This document shows positions 26,863 to 34,947 of a stretch of 64,000 nt of DNA, in pieces. Source of the DNA: Rugosimonospora africana (lineage in GTDB: Bacteria; Actinomycetota; Actinomycetes; Mycobacteriales; Micromonosporaceae); contig NZ_BONZ01000036.1 of assembly GCF_016862975.1 (NCBI RefSeq), forward strand, positions 1 to 64,000, in the 5' to 3' direction. Within the stretch, counting starts at the first letter, position 1; each line of letters begins with the position of its first letter. The position numbers and the translations under genes are program-made. A model generated the notes under the pieces. The model saw only the letters and a program-made list of their open reading frames with translations, ran no database searches and had not been told where the DNA came from.

Positions 26863-27408
26863 ATGAGTGATCACGCGACACGTTCCGCGCGCGAGCTGCT
26901 GGACGTGGTGGACGACCGGGACCGCGTGGTCGGGCAGGCGCCGCGCGGCGAGGTGTACGCGCGCCGGCTGATCCACCGGTGCGTGTTCATCCAGGTACGG
27001 GACGGGCACGACCGCGTCTTCGTGCACCGGCGCACGGACGACAAGCTGGTCTTCCCGTCGCTGTACGACATGTTCGTCGGCGGTGTGGTGGGCGTGGGGG
27101 AGTCCTACGACGCGGCGGCGCTGCGCGAGGCCGAGGAGGAACTGGGCGTCTCCGGGCTGCCCCAGCCGGAGTTCCTGTTCAAGTTCCTCTACCAGACACC
27201 CGAGCACGCCTGGTGGTCCGCCGTCTACCGGGCGAGCTGGGACCGGCCGGTCAATCCGCAGCCGGAAGAGGTCGCCTGGCACGCCTTCCTGCCCGAGGAG
27301 CAGTTGTCGCGCCGGCTGGCCGAGTGGCCGTGGGTACCGGACGGGAGCGAGGCGTACCGGCGGCTGCTCGCCTGGCGCCCGGACCCGCCGGTCCGCCCGA
27401 AGTATTGA
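26863..27408 (+). CDS. NUDIX hydrolase, isopentenyl-isomerase-like subgroup
   Basis: A 181-residue NUDIX protein. The NUDIX box G-x5-E-x7-REUxEExGU is complete: GVVGVGESYDAAALREAEEE followed by LGV. The N-terminus (LLDVVDDRDRVVGQAPRGEV) and HRCVFIQVRD are typical of the YfcD/Idi-like subgroup, which hydrolyses nucleoside diphosphate derivatives. ATG 26863 is preferred over an in-frame codon 45 bases earlier because similarity begins here. It is probably transcribed alone. Confidence 0.9.
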   Translation: MSDHATRSARELLDVVDDRDRVVGQAPRGEVYARRLIHRCVFIQVRDGHDRVFVHRRTDDKLVFPSLYDMFVGGVVGVGESYDAAALREAEEELGVSGLPQPEFLFKFLYQTPEHAWWSAVYRASWDRPVNPQPEEVAWHAFLPEEQLSRRLAEWPWVPDGSEAYRRLLAWRPDPPVRPKY

Positions 27409-27562
27409 CAGGCGTCTCTACAAAAGCGCTCAATTATCTTCACGCCGCTCCGGATTTCCCTCAGGAGTGAGCAGGTTCGCTCAATGGCTCGATGACACCG
27501 TGGCTCGGTGGCTCTGCCGTGCCCGGGCCGCGCCGGACCCCAACGGCGAAGGGACAACGACC

Positions 27563-29965
27563 ATGCAACTCCTCTCCCGGCGACGGTGGCTCGCCCGCGC
27601 TTCGTCGGCCCTGGCCGCCACGCTCGCGCTGAGCGCGACCCTCGTCGGCCTCGACACCACCGCTGCCGGCGCGGCCACCAGCACCACGATCGCGGTGAAC
27701 GGCGCGCAGGGTGGCCGTACCTTCGACGGCGCCGGCGCGATCAGCGGCGGGGGCGGCAACAGCCGGCTGCTCATCGACTATCCCGAGCCCGCGCGCTCGC
27801 AGATCCTGGACTACCTGTTCAAGCCCGGGTACGGGGCGGGCGTGCAGATCCTGAAGATCGAGATCGGTGGCGACGCCAACTCCACCGACGGTGCCGAGCC
27901 CAGCATCGAGCATGTCAGGGGGACGGTGAACTGCACCGTCGGGTACGAGTTCTGGCTCGCCCAGCAGGCCAAGGCGCGCAACCCGAACCTCAGGCTGTAC
28001 GGCCTGGCGTGGGCCGCGCCCGGCTGGATCGGCGGCGGGAACTTCTGGTCCCAGGACATGATCGACTACCTGATCAGCTGGCTCGGCTGTGCCAGGAGCA
28101 ACGGGCTGACCATCGACTATCTCGGCGGCTGGAACGAACGCGGGCACGACAAGGGCTGGTACGAAACGCTGCACAGCTCGCTGGCCAGCCGCGGGTACGG
28201 CAGCACCAAGGTGGTCGGCGACGACACCAGTTGGGGTACCGCCGACGACATGGTCAGCGACTCGTCGTTCAACGCCGCCGTGGACATCGTCGGCGACCAC
28301 TACCCGTGCGGGTACCTGTCCGACTCGACCACGTGCAACTCCACCGCCAACGCGGTGGCCACCGGGAAGCCGCTGTGGGCCAGCGAGAACGGCTCACTGG
28401 ACGTCGACTCCGGGGCGCAGGCGCTGATCCGCTCGATCACCCGCGGGTACATCGACGGGAAGATGACCGCGTACCTGAACTGGCCGCTGGTCGCCGCCAT
28501 CACGCCCAACCTGCCGTTCTCCACCGTCGGGCTGGCGGTCGCGCCGTCACCGTGGTCGGGCGCGTACCGGCTGGGCAAGGAGACCTGGGCCCTCGCGCAG
28601 GTCAGCCAGTTCGTCCAGCCGGGATGGACGTTCATCGACTCGGCCAGCGGGTACCTGGGCGGCGCCCGCGCCAACGGCAGTTACGTCACGCTGAAGTCCA
28701 CCAACGGCAGGGACTACAGCTCCATCATCGAGACCACCACGGCCACCGCGGCGCAGACCGTCACGCTGAACGTCTCCGGCGGGCTGTCCACCGGCACGGT
28801 CCACGTGTGGGCGACCAATCTCGGCTCGTCCAGCGCGAGCGCCTACTTCGTCAGGCAGGCCGACGTCACGCCGTCGGGCGGCAGCTACACGCTCACCCTG
28901 CAACCGGGGTACGTGTACTCGCTGACCACCACGACCGGCCAGGGCAAGGGCACCGCCAGCAGCCCGGCCCAGGGCAACCTGGCGCTGCCGTACAGCGACA
29001 CCTTCGAGAGCTACCCGGCCAACGCCGAGGCGCGGTACGTCGCCGACCAGCAGGGCTCGTTCGAGGTGCGCACCTGCTCCGGCGGGCACACCGGCCAGTG
29101 CCTTCAGCAGGTCACCCCGGTCAAACCGATCGAGTGGCAGGGCGACAGCGACGCGTTCGCGCTCGCCGGCGACCTCGCCTGGAGCAACTACACGGTGTCG
29201 GTGGACGTGAACCTCCAGCAGGCCGGTACGGCCGAGCTGATCGGTCGCGCGAACACCCAGTCCCGGCCGCAGAACCGGCAGGCCGGGTACGAGTTCCGGG
29301 TGAGCAACACCGGCGCCTGGTCGCTGGTGAAGAACACGACCTCGGGCACGCTGACCACGCTGGCCAGCGGGACGACCACCGCGCTGGGCCTCAACAGCTG
29401 GCACACCCTGTCGCTGACCCTGCAGGGCAGCACCATCACCGCGAAGCTCGGAACGACGACGCTGGCGTCGCGCACCGACACCTCGTACGCCACCGGGCAG
29501 GTCGGGCTCGGCGTGGTGGGCTACCAGACCGACCAGTTCGACAACCTCTCCGTGACCCCGGGCACCGGAGGAGTCACCGCGAAGCCGATCACCTCCGGCA
29601 TGGCGGGCAAGTGCCTGGAGGCCCAGAACGGCAGCACGGCCGACGGTACGCCGGTGGTCATCGACAGCTGCAACACCGGAAGCGCCGCGCAGAACTGGAC
29701 GCTCGCCGGGGGCAACACCATCCAGTTCACCGGCAAGTGCCTGGACGTCACCGGGCAGGGTACGGCCGACGGCACCCTGGTCGAGCTGTGGACCTGCAAC
29801 GGCGGTACCAACCAGCAGTGGACCGTCGGGGCGAACTCGTCGCTGGTCGGTACCGGTTCCGGCAAGTGCCTGGACGACCCGGCCTCGTCCACGACCGACG
29901 GCACCCAGCAGGAGATCTGGACGTGCAACGGCGGCGCCAACCAGGTGTGGCACCTGCCGACCTGA
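27563..29965 (+). CDS. Secreted GH59 galactocerebrosidase-like enzyme with ricin-type lectin domain
   Basis: An 800-residue secreted enzyme closely following the domain plan of animal galactocerebrosidase (GALC). A long signal peptide with SRRRWLARASS precedes the barrel (about 40-330), which begins DGAGAISGGGGNSRLLIDYP and continues SQILDYLFKPGYGAGVQILK. The acid/base Glu lies in LGGWNERGH and the nucleophile Glu in LWASENGSLD, matching IGIWNE and LWSSED of human GALC. A beta-sandwich and the GALC-type C-terminal lectin/LamG-like domain follow (to about 660), then a ricin-type CBM13 trefoil (about 670-800) with three QxW-type repeats. It should cleave terminal beta-galactose from glycolipids or glycans. 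The ATG at 27563 follows GAAGGGA. Bacterial GALC homologues are uncommon. Confidence 0.9.
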   Translation: MQLLSRRRWLARASSALAATLALSATLVGLDTTAAGAATSTTIAVNGAQGGRTFDGAGAISGGGGNSRLLIDYPEPARSQILDYLFKPGYGAGVQILKIEIGGDANSTDGAEPSIEHVRGTVNCTVGYEFWLAQQAKARNPNLRLYGLAWAAPGWIGGGNFWSQDMIDYLISWLGCARSNGLTIDYLGGWNERGHDKGWYETLHSSLASRGYGSTKVVGDDTSWGTADDMVSDSSFNAAVDIVGDHYPCGYLSDSTTCNSTANAVATGKPLWASENGSLDVDSGAQALIRSITRGYIDGKMTAYLNWPLVAAITPNLPFSTVGLAVAPSPWSGAYRLGKETWALAQVSQFVQPGWTFIDSASGYLGGARANGSYVTLKSTNGRDYSSIIETTTATAAQTVTLNVSGGLSTGTVHVWATNLGSSSASAYFVRQADVTPSGGSYTLTLQPGYVYSLTTTTGQGKGTASSPAQGNLALPYSDTFESYPANAEARYVADQQGSFEVRTCSGGHTGQCLQQVTPVKPIEWQGDSDAFALAGDLAWSNYTVSVDVNLQQAGTAELIGRANTQSRPQNRQAGYEFRVSNTGAWSLVKNTTSGTLTTLASGTTTALGLNSWHTLSLTLQGSTITAKLGTTTLASRTDTSYATGQVGLGVVGYQTDQFDNLSVTPGTGGVTAKPITSGMAGKCLEAQNGSTADGTPVVIDSCNTGSAAQNWTLAGGNTIQFTGKCLDVTGQGTADGTLVELWTCNGGTNQQWTVGANSSLVGTGSGKCLDDPASSTTDGTQQEIWTCNGGANQVWHLPT

Positions 29966-29971
29966 GCGCCC

Positions 29972-30002
29972 GCGGGCTGTCCGGCCGCCCCGGGCAGCCC
30001 GC
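29972..30002 (+). terminator. Hairpin terminator after the GH59 gene
   Basis: GCGGGCTG (29972-29979) pairs perfectly with CAGCCCGC (29995-30002), and an inner CCGG/CCGG pair extends the stem. It starts seven bases after the stop codon. Confidence 0.7.
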
Positions 30003-30032
30003 CCCGGCCCCGCCGTGACCTCCGAAGAATTT

Positions 30033-30083
30033 GCAGACTCGGCATCTTTACAGGTTCGGCATCTTTGCAGACTCGGCAGTTTC
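30033..30083 (+). promoter_or_regulatory. Three 17-bp direct repeats upstream of a TetR gene
   Basis: Three direct repeats of the form GCAGACTCGGCATCTTT occupy 30033-30049, 30050-30066 and 30067-30083, with few differences. They end 16 bases before the TetR start. The tract is AT-richer than its surroundings and may be an iterated operator for autoregulation or part of the promoter. Confidence 0.55.
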
Positions 30084-30099
30084 GGCTAGAGTCGTGCTC

Positions 30100-30738
30100 A
30101 TGAGCACCGAGGACGGCGGGTTGCGCGAGCGCAAGAAGCGCGAGACCAGAGCGGCGTTGAGCTGGGCGGCCATCCGTCTGACGGTGGAGCGCGGGTTTGA
30201 CAACGTGCGGATCGAGGACATCGCCGAGGCGGCCGGCGTGTCCACGCGTACGTTCAGCAACTACTTCGGCAGCAAGGGAGAGGCGATCGCCGCCCGCCAC
30301 ATCGACCGGTGTCTGGGGGTCGCCGAGGAATTGCGCGGCCGGCCCGCCGGGGAGCCGATCTGGGAATCGATCACCCACGCGACGCTCAAGCAACTGGTTC
30401 CCGGGCCGGAGTTGGAGGCGCATCCGGTGCAGGACCATCAGCGCTGGGTCGCCGGGCTCAAGGTGATGAGCGCCGAGCCGGCGATCCAGGGTGAACTCAT
30501 GCGCGCCAGCGCGGTCGCGCAGACCGCGCTCGCGGCCGCGGTCGCCGAGCGCACCGGCACCGATGCCACCCGGGACCTGTACCCGCAACTGGTCGCCGCC
30601 GCGGTCCTGTCCGCCACGAACGCAGCCATGCACCACTGGCAGCGCGCCGACCCGCCGGTGTCGATGGAGTGGTTGATGACCGATGCGCTCGCTCAACTGG
30701 CGGCCGGCCTGCCCGCCCCTGACACGCCGACTTCCTAA
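30100..30738 (+). CDS. TetR-family regulator upstream of a FAD monooxygenase
   Basis: A 212-residue TetR repressor with the helix-turn-helix ALSWAAIRLTVERGFDNVRI, then EDIAEAAGVSTRTFSNYFGSK (about 19-63). The C-terminal part resembles regulators of the MftR/TetR_C_17-like type. It starts at ATG 30100 just behind three direct repeats. The aromatic FAD monooxygenase follows 212 bp later in the same direction and may be its target, though two palindromic elements lie between them. Confidence 0.85.
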   Translation: MSTEDGGLRERKKRETRAALSWAAIRLTVERGFDNVRIEDIAEAAGVSTRTFSNYFGSKGEAIAARHIDRCLGVAEELRGRPAGEPIWESITHATLKQLVPGPELEAHPVQDHQRWVAGLKVMSAEPAIQGELMRASAVAQTALAAAVAERTGTDATRDLYPQLVAAAVLSATNAAMHHWQRADPPVSMEWLMTDALAQLAAGLPAPDTPTS

Positions 30739-30761
30739 CCCGCCAACGCCCTAGCCGTTTC

Positions 30762-30811
30762 GACCGGTCTGGCTCGGCGCGTCCGACTCCGCGCCGCGAT
30801 CCAGACCAGTC
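30762..30811. repeat. Dispersed 50-bp palindromic element, copy B1
   Basis: The copy begins GACCGGTCTGG and ends CCAGACCAGTC, with the interior CTCGGCGCG and CGCGCCGCG also complementary in large part. It is in the opposite orientation to copy A and is followed four bases later by copy B2. Confidence 0.75.
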
Positions 30812-30815
30812 GTTC

Positions 30816-30864
30816 GACCGGCTGGCTCGGCGCGTCCGGCGCCACGCCACGACCCGGACCGGTC
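30816..30864. repeat. Dispersed palindromic element, copy B2
   Basis: A diverged 49-bp copy begins GACCGGCTGGCTCGGCGCG and ends CCCGGACCGGTC, giving imperfect inverted arms. It forms a tandem pair with copy B1, at a 54-bp period close to the 53-bp period of the array at 39069-39277. Confidence 0.65.
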
Positions 30865-30950
30865 GCGCACCACCCATCACGTCAGCTCCGCCGTCGCGGA
30901 GCCGGCGAATCCCGCGCGCACGCGCACACCGCACCCACGGAGGTTCCACC

Positions 30951-32549
30951 ATGCCCGAAAACAGCGCGCCCGAAAACGCGACAGCTTACGACGTGGTCAT
31001 CGCCGGCGCCGGCCCCAACGGCCTGATGCTGGCCTGCGAACTGGCCCTGGCCGGCGTACGGCCGCTGGTGTTGGAGCGGCTGACCGGCCCCACCGACGAG
31101 CAGCGGGCCAACGGGCTCGTCGGCCAGATCGTGCGGATGCTCGACCGTCGCGGGCTTTACCAGCGGCTGACCGGCGGTCAAGAGCCGCCGCGGCCGGCAC
31201 CGGGTTACACGTTCGGGGCGTTCCCGCTGGACCTTTCTTCGCTGCCGGACAACCCGGTCTACCTGCTGACCGTGCCGCAGCGACGCATCGAGCAGATGCT
31301 GGCCGAACGCGCCGGTGAACTCGGCGTCGAGATCCGGCGGGGCCACGAGGTGACCGGGCTGGCGCAGGACGCCGACACGGTCGCCATCGAGATCAGCGGC
31401 CCGGACGGCCGGTACCCGATCGAGACCCGGTACCTGGTCGGCGCCGACGGTGGGCGGAGCACCGTCCGCGGGCTGGCCGGCATCGGCTTCCCCGGTGTGA
31501 CCACGGACCGCGGCATCTCCCGTATGGCGCACGTCAGCGTTCCCGCCGAACTCATCGATCCGGCGACCGGCGGACTGGTCGTCCCCGGGTACGGCGTCAT
31601 CCCGCCGTTCCTGCACCACCGCACCGAGACCGGGATGATCGCGTTCGCGCCGTTTCCGGGCCGCCCCACGGCCATCAGCACCGCCGAGGTGCGGGCGCCC
31701 GGTACAGAGGATGAGGCGAACCGGGGGCCGATGTCGTTCGCCGAACTGCGTGACAGCATCCGCCGGGTGCTCGGCGTCGACGTGGCGGTCGAGCCTCCGC
31801 AGGGCCCCGGGCCGCACCTGCTGCGCCGGCTGGTCGGTGGCAACACCCGGCTGGCCGACCGGTACCGCGAGGGCCGGGTCCTGCTGGTCGGCGACGCCGC
31901 CCACGTGCACTCGGCGATCGGCGGACCCGGGCTCAACCTGGGCCTGCAGGACGCCATCAACCTCGGCTGGAAGCTCGCCGCCGAGCTGAGCGGCTGGGCC
32001 CCGGCCGGGCTGCTGGACAGCTACCAGACCGAGCGCCGGCCGGTCGGCGAGCGGGTGACGATGCACACCCAGGCCCAGTCCGTGCTGGTCGGTCCGGGCA
32101 GCGAGGTCACCGCGCTACGCCAGCTGTTCGGTGAACTGCTGGCCGATCCGCACACCGTGGCGCACCTCGCTGACCTGCTGGCCGGGGCGGACATCCGGTA
32201 CGACATGGGATCCACCGCGAACGCCGACTCGCTGACCGGCCGGTGGGCACCCGACCTGTCGTTGCACACCGAGACCGGCACGGTACGCCTCGCCGAACTC
32301 ACCCACGGTGCCCGGCCGCTGCTGCTGGACCTTACCGACGACGGGGCACTCGGCGAGGACGCGCTGCCGTGGCGTGACCGGGTCGACGTGGTGCGGGCCC
32401 GGGCCGACGACGCGAAGGTCACCGCGCTCCTGCTGCGACCGGACTGCTACGTCGCCTGGGCGTCGCGGTCGGCACGGCTCGACGAGCGGGAGCGGGAGGC
32501 GCTGCGGTCGGCTCTCGCCCGGTGGTTCGGGGAACCGGCCACCCCCTGA
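30951..32549 (+). CDS. FAD-dependent aromatic monooxygenase (PheA/TfdB/RdmE type)
   Basis: A 532-residue flavoprotein hydroxylase. The N-terminal Rossmann motif DVVIAGAGPNGLMLACELAL binds FAD, YLVGADGGRSTVR is the DG motif, and VLLVGDAAHVHSAIGGPGLN is the GD motif. A thioredoxin-like C-terminal domain (about 420-532) completes the TfdB/polyketide-hydroxylase architecture. It uses NAD(P)H and O2 to hydroxylate an aromatic ring, in catabolism, antibiotic tailoring or antibiotic inactivation. With only a TetR gene beside it, a role in detoxification is plausible but unproven. Confidence 0.9.
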   Translation: MPENSAPENATAYDVVIAGAGPNGLMLACELALAGVRPLVLERLTGPTDEQRANGLVGQIVRMLDRRGLYQRLTGGQEPPRPAPGYTFGAFPLDLSSLPDNPVYLLTVPQRRIEQMLAERAGELGVEIRRGHEVTGLAQDADTVAIEISGPDGRYPIETRYLVGADGGRSTVRGLAGIGFPGVTTDRGISRMAHVSVPAELIDPATGGLVVPGYGVIPPFLHHRTETGMIAFAPFPGRPTAISTAEVRAPGTEDEANRGPMSFAELRDSIRRVLGVDVAVEPPQGPGPHLLRRLVGGNTRLADRYREGRVLLVGDAAHVHSAIGGPGLNLGLQDAINLGWKLAAELSGWAPAGLLDSYQTERRPVGERVTMHTQAQSVLVGPGSEVTALRQLFGELLADPHTVAHLADLLAGADIRYDMGSTANADSLTGRWAPDLSLHTETGTVRLAELTHGARPLLLDLTDDGALGEDALPWRDRVDVVRARADDAKVTALLLRPDCYVAWASRSARLDEREREALRSALARWFGEPATP

Positions 32550-32627
32550 GCGCAGTTTCCGCGCTGTGGCCTCCGAGCGCAGCCCGGCCGGGCACGGGGC
32601 CGGCCGGGCACGGGGGCCGGCCGGCGC

Positions 32628-33062
32628 TCAGCCGACCTCAGCCCGGACCGGCTCCGTCTCGACGGCCATGGCCAGGCTGATCCGGGTACCCGACGGGCCG
32701 CTGAGTACCTCGACCCGGTCGCACAACTCGTCCATCAACCAGAATCCGCGCCCGTGCGTGGCCGTCGGCGGGGGCCGGCCGGCGGCCCGCCCGGCTGTGG
32801 GCAGGCCGGGACCGTCGTCGCCGATCTCGACCGAGAGCCAGCCGCCGCCTCTGCGGAACGTCACCTCCGCCCAACCCGTGGCGTACCGGATCGCGTTGGT
32901 CGCGGCCTCGTTGACCGCCAGGGTGAACTGGTCGGTCCGGTCCGTGTCGAGGCCGGCCGACCGCGCGGCCCGGGCGACGAACGCGCGCAGTACCGGCAGA
33001 TCCTCGACGGTGAACCGTGCCGCGCCCGCGACGGCGGACAGTTCCCCGCTGTCGACGTACAT
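32628..33062 (-). CDS. RsbW-type ATP-binding regulatory protein
   Basis: A 144-residue GHKL-fold protein of the anti-sigma-factor/serine-kinase group. Motifs are the N box LAVNEAATNAIRYA, the G1 box EIGDDGPGLP and the G2 box GRGFWLMDELCDRVEV, which bind ATP. It starts at ATG 33062, six bases after GAGGAG. Such proteins phosphorylate STAS antagonists and sequester alternative sigma factors. No sigma factor or STAS gene adjoins it; a STAS protein is encoded at 52725-53072, far away. Confidence 0.9.
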   Translation of the reverse strand: MYVDSGELSAVAGAARFTVEDLPVLRAFVARAARSAGLDTDRTDQFTLAVNEAATNAIRYATGWAEVTFRRGGGWLSVEIGDDGPGLPTAGRAAGRPPPTATHGRGFWLMDELCDRVEVLSGPSGTRISLAMAVETEPVRAEVG

Positions 33063-33181
33063 CGGACACTCCTCAGGTCTCCCAGGCCCCGAAGGTGTTT
33101 CTACCCCCCGACCCCGCCCGTCAACCGGGTCGATCGGGTGCCCGGACGGGTGGATCCCCCCGGCGGGGTACCGCGACCCGA

Positions 33182-34309
33182 TCAGTGCGTGCGGATGGGC
33201 TGTCCCTGGGCCGTGGGCAGGCCGAGCCCGCGCCGTACAGCCGTCTCGGCAGCCGGGTCGGCCTTCGCCCTGGCCTGCGCGACCAGCGCGAGAGCGTCGG
33301 TCGAGTTCGTCGCCCCGGCGGCCTTGTGCCACAGCGGGCCGGCCGCCTCGATGCCGTCGGTCAACCGCTTGAGGTCCGGCTTGACGGCCTCCGGCCACTG
33401 CCTCAGGGCGAAATAGTTGCCCATGGTGTCGTGGGCGTCCGCCGCGGCCACCAGAACGGGCTGGAGCTGGGACCATGCCGGATTCGGTCCCAGAGCGTCG
33501 AGGGCGGCCTCCGCGTCGTGGAAGTCCCGGACGCCCACCAGGAAGTCGAGCTGATAGTCATCGACGTCGGTCGCGTCCTCGCGGACCGATCTGGTCAGCG
33601 TCGGCCCGTTCGCGGTCACCACGCAGACGATGTCGGCGTACCACTGCGACGTGGTCGGCAGGTACCAGCGCAGCTGCGTACCGGCCGGCAGCGACAGCGG
33701 GTCGAGTGCGTAGGCACGGCTGACCGAGTGGCAGCCGGTCGCGGCCAACCGGTCGAGCGTCGCCCGGCTCGGGTACCGGGACGGGTGGGCCGATGCCTTG
33801 TCGACCGCGGACGTGGTGCCCACGACCTCGGCGTCGTGCGGTCGGGTACACGGAATCCTGGTGGGTGTGGAGGTCAGGAACTCGCCGCCACTCGCGCTCG
33901 TGCGGTTGAAGCAGTCGCCCGCCGACAGCGTGAGCGCACCCTGTTCGTGCAGGTACGGGACGAACCGAACGCCGACGGCGACGGCCCAGACGAGGCTGAG
34001 CGTGGCCGCCGCGACCAGGAAGCCCTTGCCCCGCTCGCCCAGCATCCTGATCCGCGCGATGGCCGCCAGGCTGACGACCAGGCCGATCAGGGCGCGGTAC
34101 GGGGCGCCGAAGACCAGGGTCAGCACGAGGACGATCGGCGCCGCGATCAGGTAGGCCACGGCGTAACGCCGGGCCCGCCGGGCCCGGCGGTCGACGACGT
34201 CGCGGTCTTTCTCCGGATCCCAGTACTCGTGCCAGGGATCCCCCTCCGCATGCGGCCTGGCCCAGGCTCTCCGGTCCTCGTCGGACGGATCCGCGCGCTG
34301 ATCGACCAT
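33182..34309 (-). CDS. Membrane protein with septum-formation-like domain
   Basis: A 375-residue protein. The N-terminal ~65 residues are charged and cytoplasmic. Three hydrophobic segments lie between about residues 50 and 125. The extracytoplasmic part starts LSAGDCFN and contains PCTRPHDAEVVGTT, the pattern of the septum_form/DUF4190-type domain, with paired cysteines CFN, PCTRPH, GCHSVS and IVCVV. It starts at ATG 34309 seven bases after GGGAGGGG. A role in the cell envelope is inferred only from the domain. Confidence 0.8.
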   Translation of the reverse strand: MVDQRADPSDEDRRAWARPHAEGDPWHEYWDPEKDRDVVDRRARRARRYAVAYLIAAPIVLVLTLVFGAPYRALIGLVVSLAAIARIRMLGERGKGFLVAAATLSLVWAVAVGVRFVPYLHEQGALTLSAGDCFNRTSASGGEFLTSTPTRIPCTRPHDAEVVGTTSAVDKASAHPSRYPSRATLDRLAATGCHSVSRAYALDPLSLPAGTQLRWYLPTTSQWYADIVCVVTANGPTLTRSVREDATDVDDYQLDFLVGVRDFHDAEAALDALGPNPAWSQLQPVLVAAADAHDTMGNYFALRQWPEAVKPDLKRLTDGIEAAGPLWHKAAGATNSTDALALVAQARAKADPAAETAVRRGLGLPTAQGQPIRTH

Positions 34310-34417
34310 GTGGCCGCCCCTCCCGATGTGAATCGCGCGGATCACCGTATGCGATCCGCGCAATGCGTGGGAGGCGGCCCGGGGCCGGAGCGTGACGCCG
34401 GGCCGAGAAGCCGCGCC

Positions 34418-34460
34418 GGGCCGGAGCGTGGTGCCGCGCCGGGCCGGAGCGTGGTGCCGG
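34418..34460. repeat. 23-bp tandem duplication
   Basis: GGGCCGGAGCGTGGTGCCG recurs with a 23-bp period at 34418 and 34441; a degenerate copy lies just upstream (34382-34400). It fills the spacer between the DUF1540 gene end and the septum-type gene start and has no visible coding role. Confidence 0.6.
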
Positions 34461-34471
34461 TTTGAGAGCGG

Positions 34472-34765
34472 TCAGCGCGCCCGGTAGGTCATGCAGTCGG
34501 CGCCGTTCTGGTTCTGGCCGACCTGGATCTGCGGGGCGTGGCAGGCCAGTCCGCTGTTGTGCCGGCAGTCTGTGCGTTTGCACGCACCGACCTGGGCGGT
34601 CACCGTGTCGAGGCCACCCTTGTCCTGGGTGGCGATGAAGGTGTCGCAGCTGGAGTCGTTGGTGCCGCCGACCGTGATCGCGAACGCGCGGCACCCGCCG
34701 TGGTTGTAGCCGCACCGCGTGACGGTGCACTGCTGGACGAGCGGCATTTGTAGCATCTGAGTCAT
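34472..34765 (-). CDS. Tandem DUF1540 small cysteine-rich protein
   Basis: A 97-residue cytoplasmic protein made of two DUF1540 repeats. The first reads CTVTRCGYNHGGCRAFAITV with a CDTF closing cysteine; the second reads CKRTDCRHNSGLACHAPQIQ and closes with ADCMTYRA. Each repeat has four cysteines and an internal H/Y-N, suggesting a metal-binding zinc ribbon-like fold. The start at ATG 34765 follows AGGAGG by five bases. DUF1540 proteins have no established function; they are often sporulation- or stress-related in Gram-positives. Confidence 0.9.
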   Translation of the reverse strand: MTQMLQMPLVQQCTVTRCGYNHGGCRAFAITVGGTNDSSCDTFIATQDKGGLDTVTAQVGACKRTDCRHNSGLACHAPQIQVGQNQNGADCMTYRAR

Positions 34766-34947
34766 CTGTGCCTCCTAGTCCGGATTACTGTAAGCGGAGG
34801 CATCGCGCCTTTTGGTCGGTTTCACGATTTTCGTCCCCAATGATTTCCCGACTCGCCGGGCGTCCGGCACCCTCCGGGTACCCGGGGTCGGGTGATATCC
34901 GGCCGAAGGCGGATGGATGTTACAAATGGTACGAGGGGGGTCCACCT

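Noticed and set aside
27405-27436. TTGACA ... CAATTA as a promoter for the GH59 gene
   Set aside because: The spacer would be 20 bp and the -35 overlaps the stop codon of the upstream gene; not convincing without transcript data.
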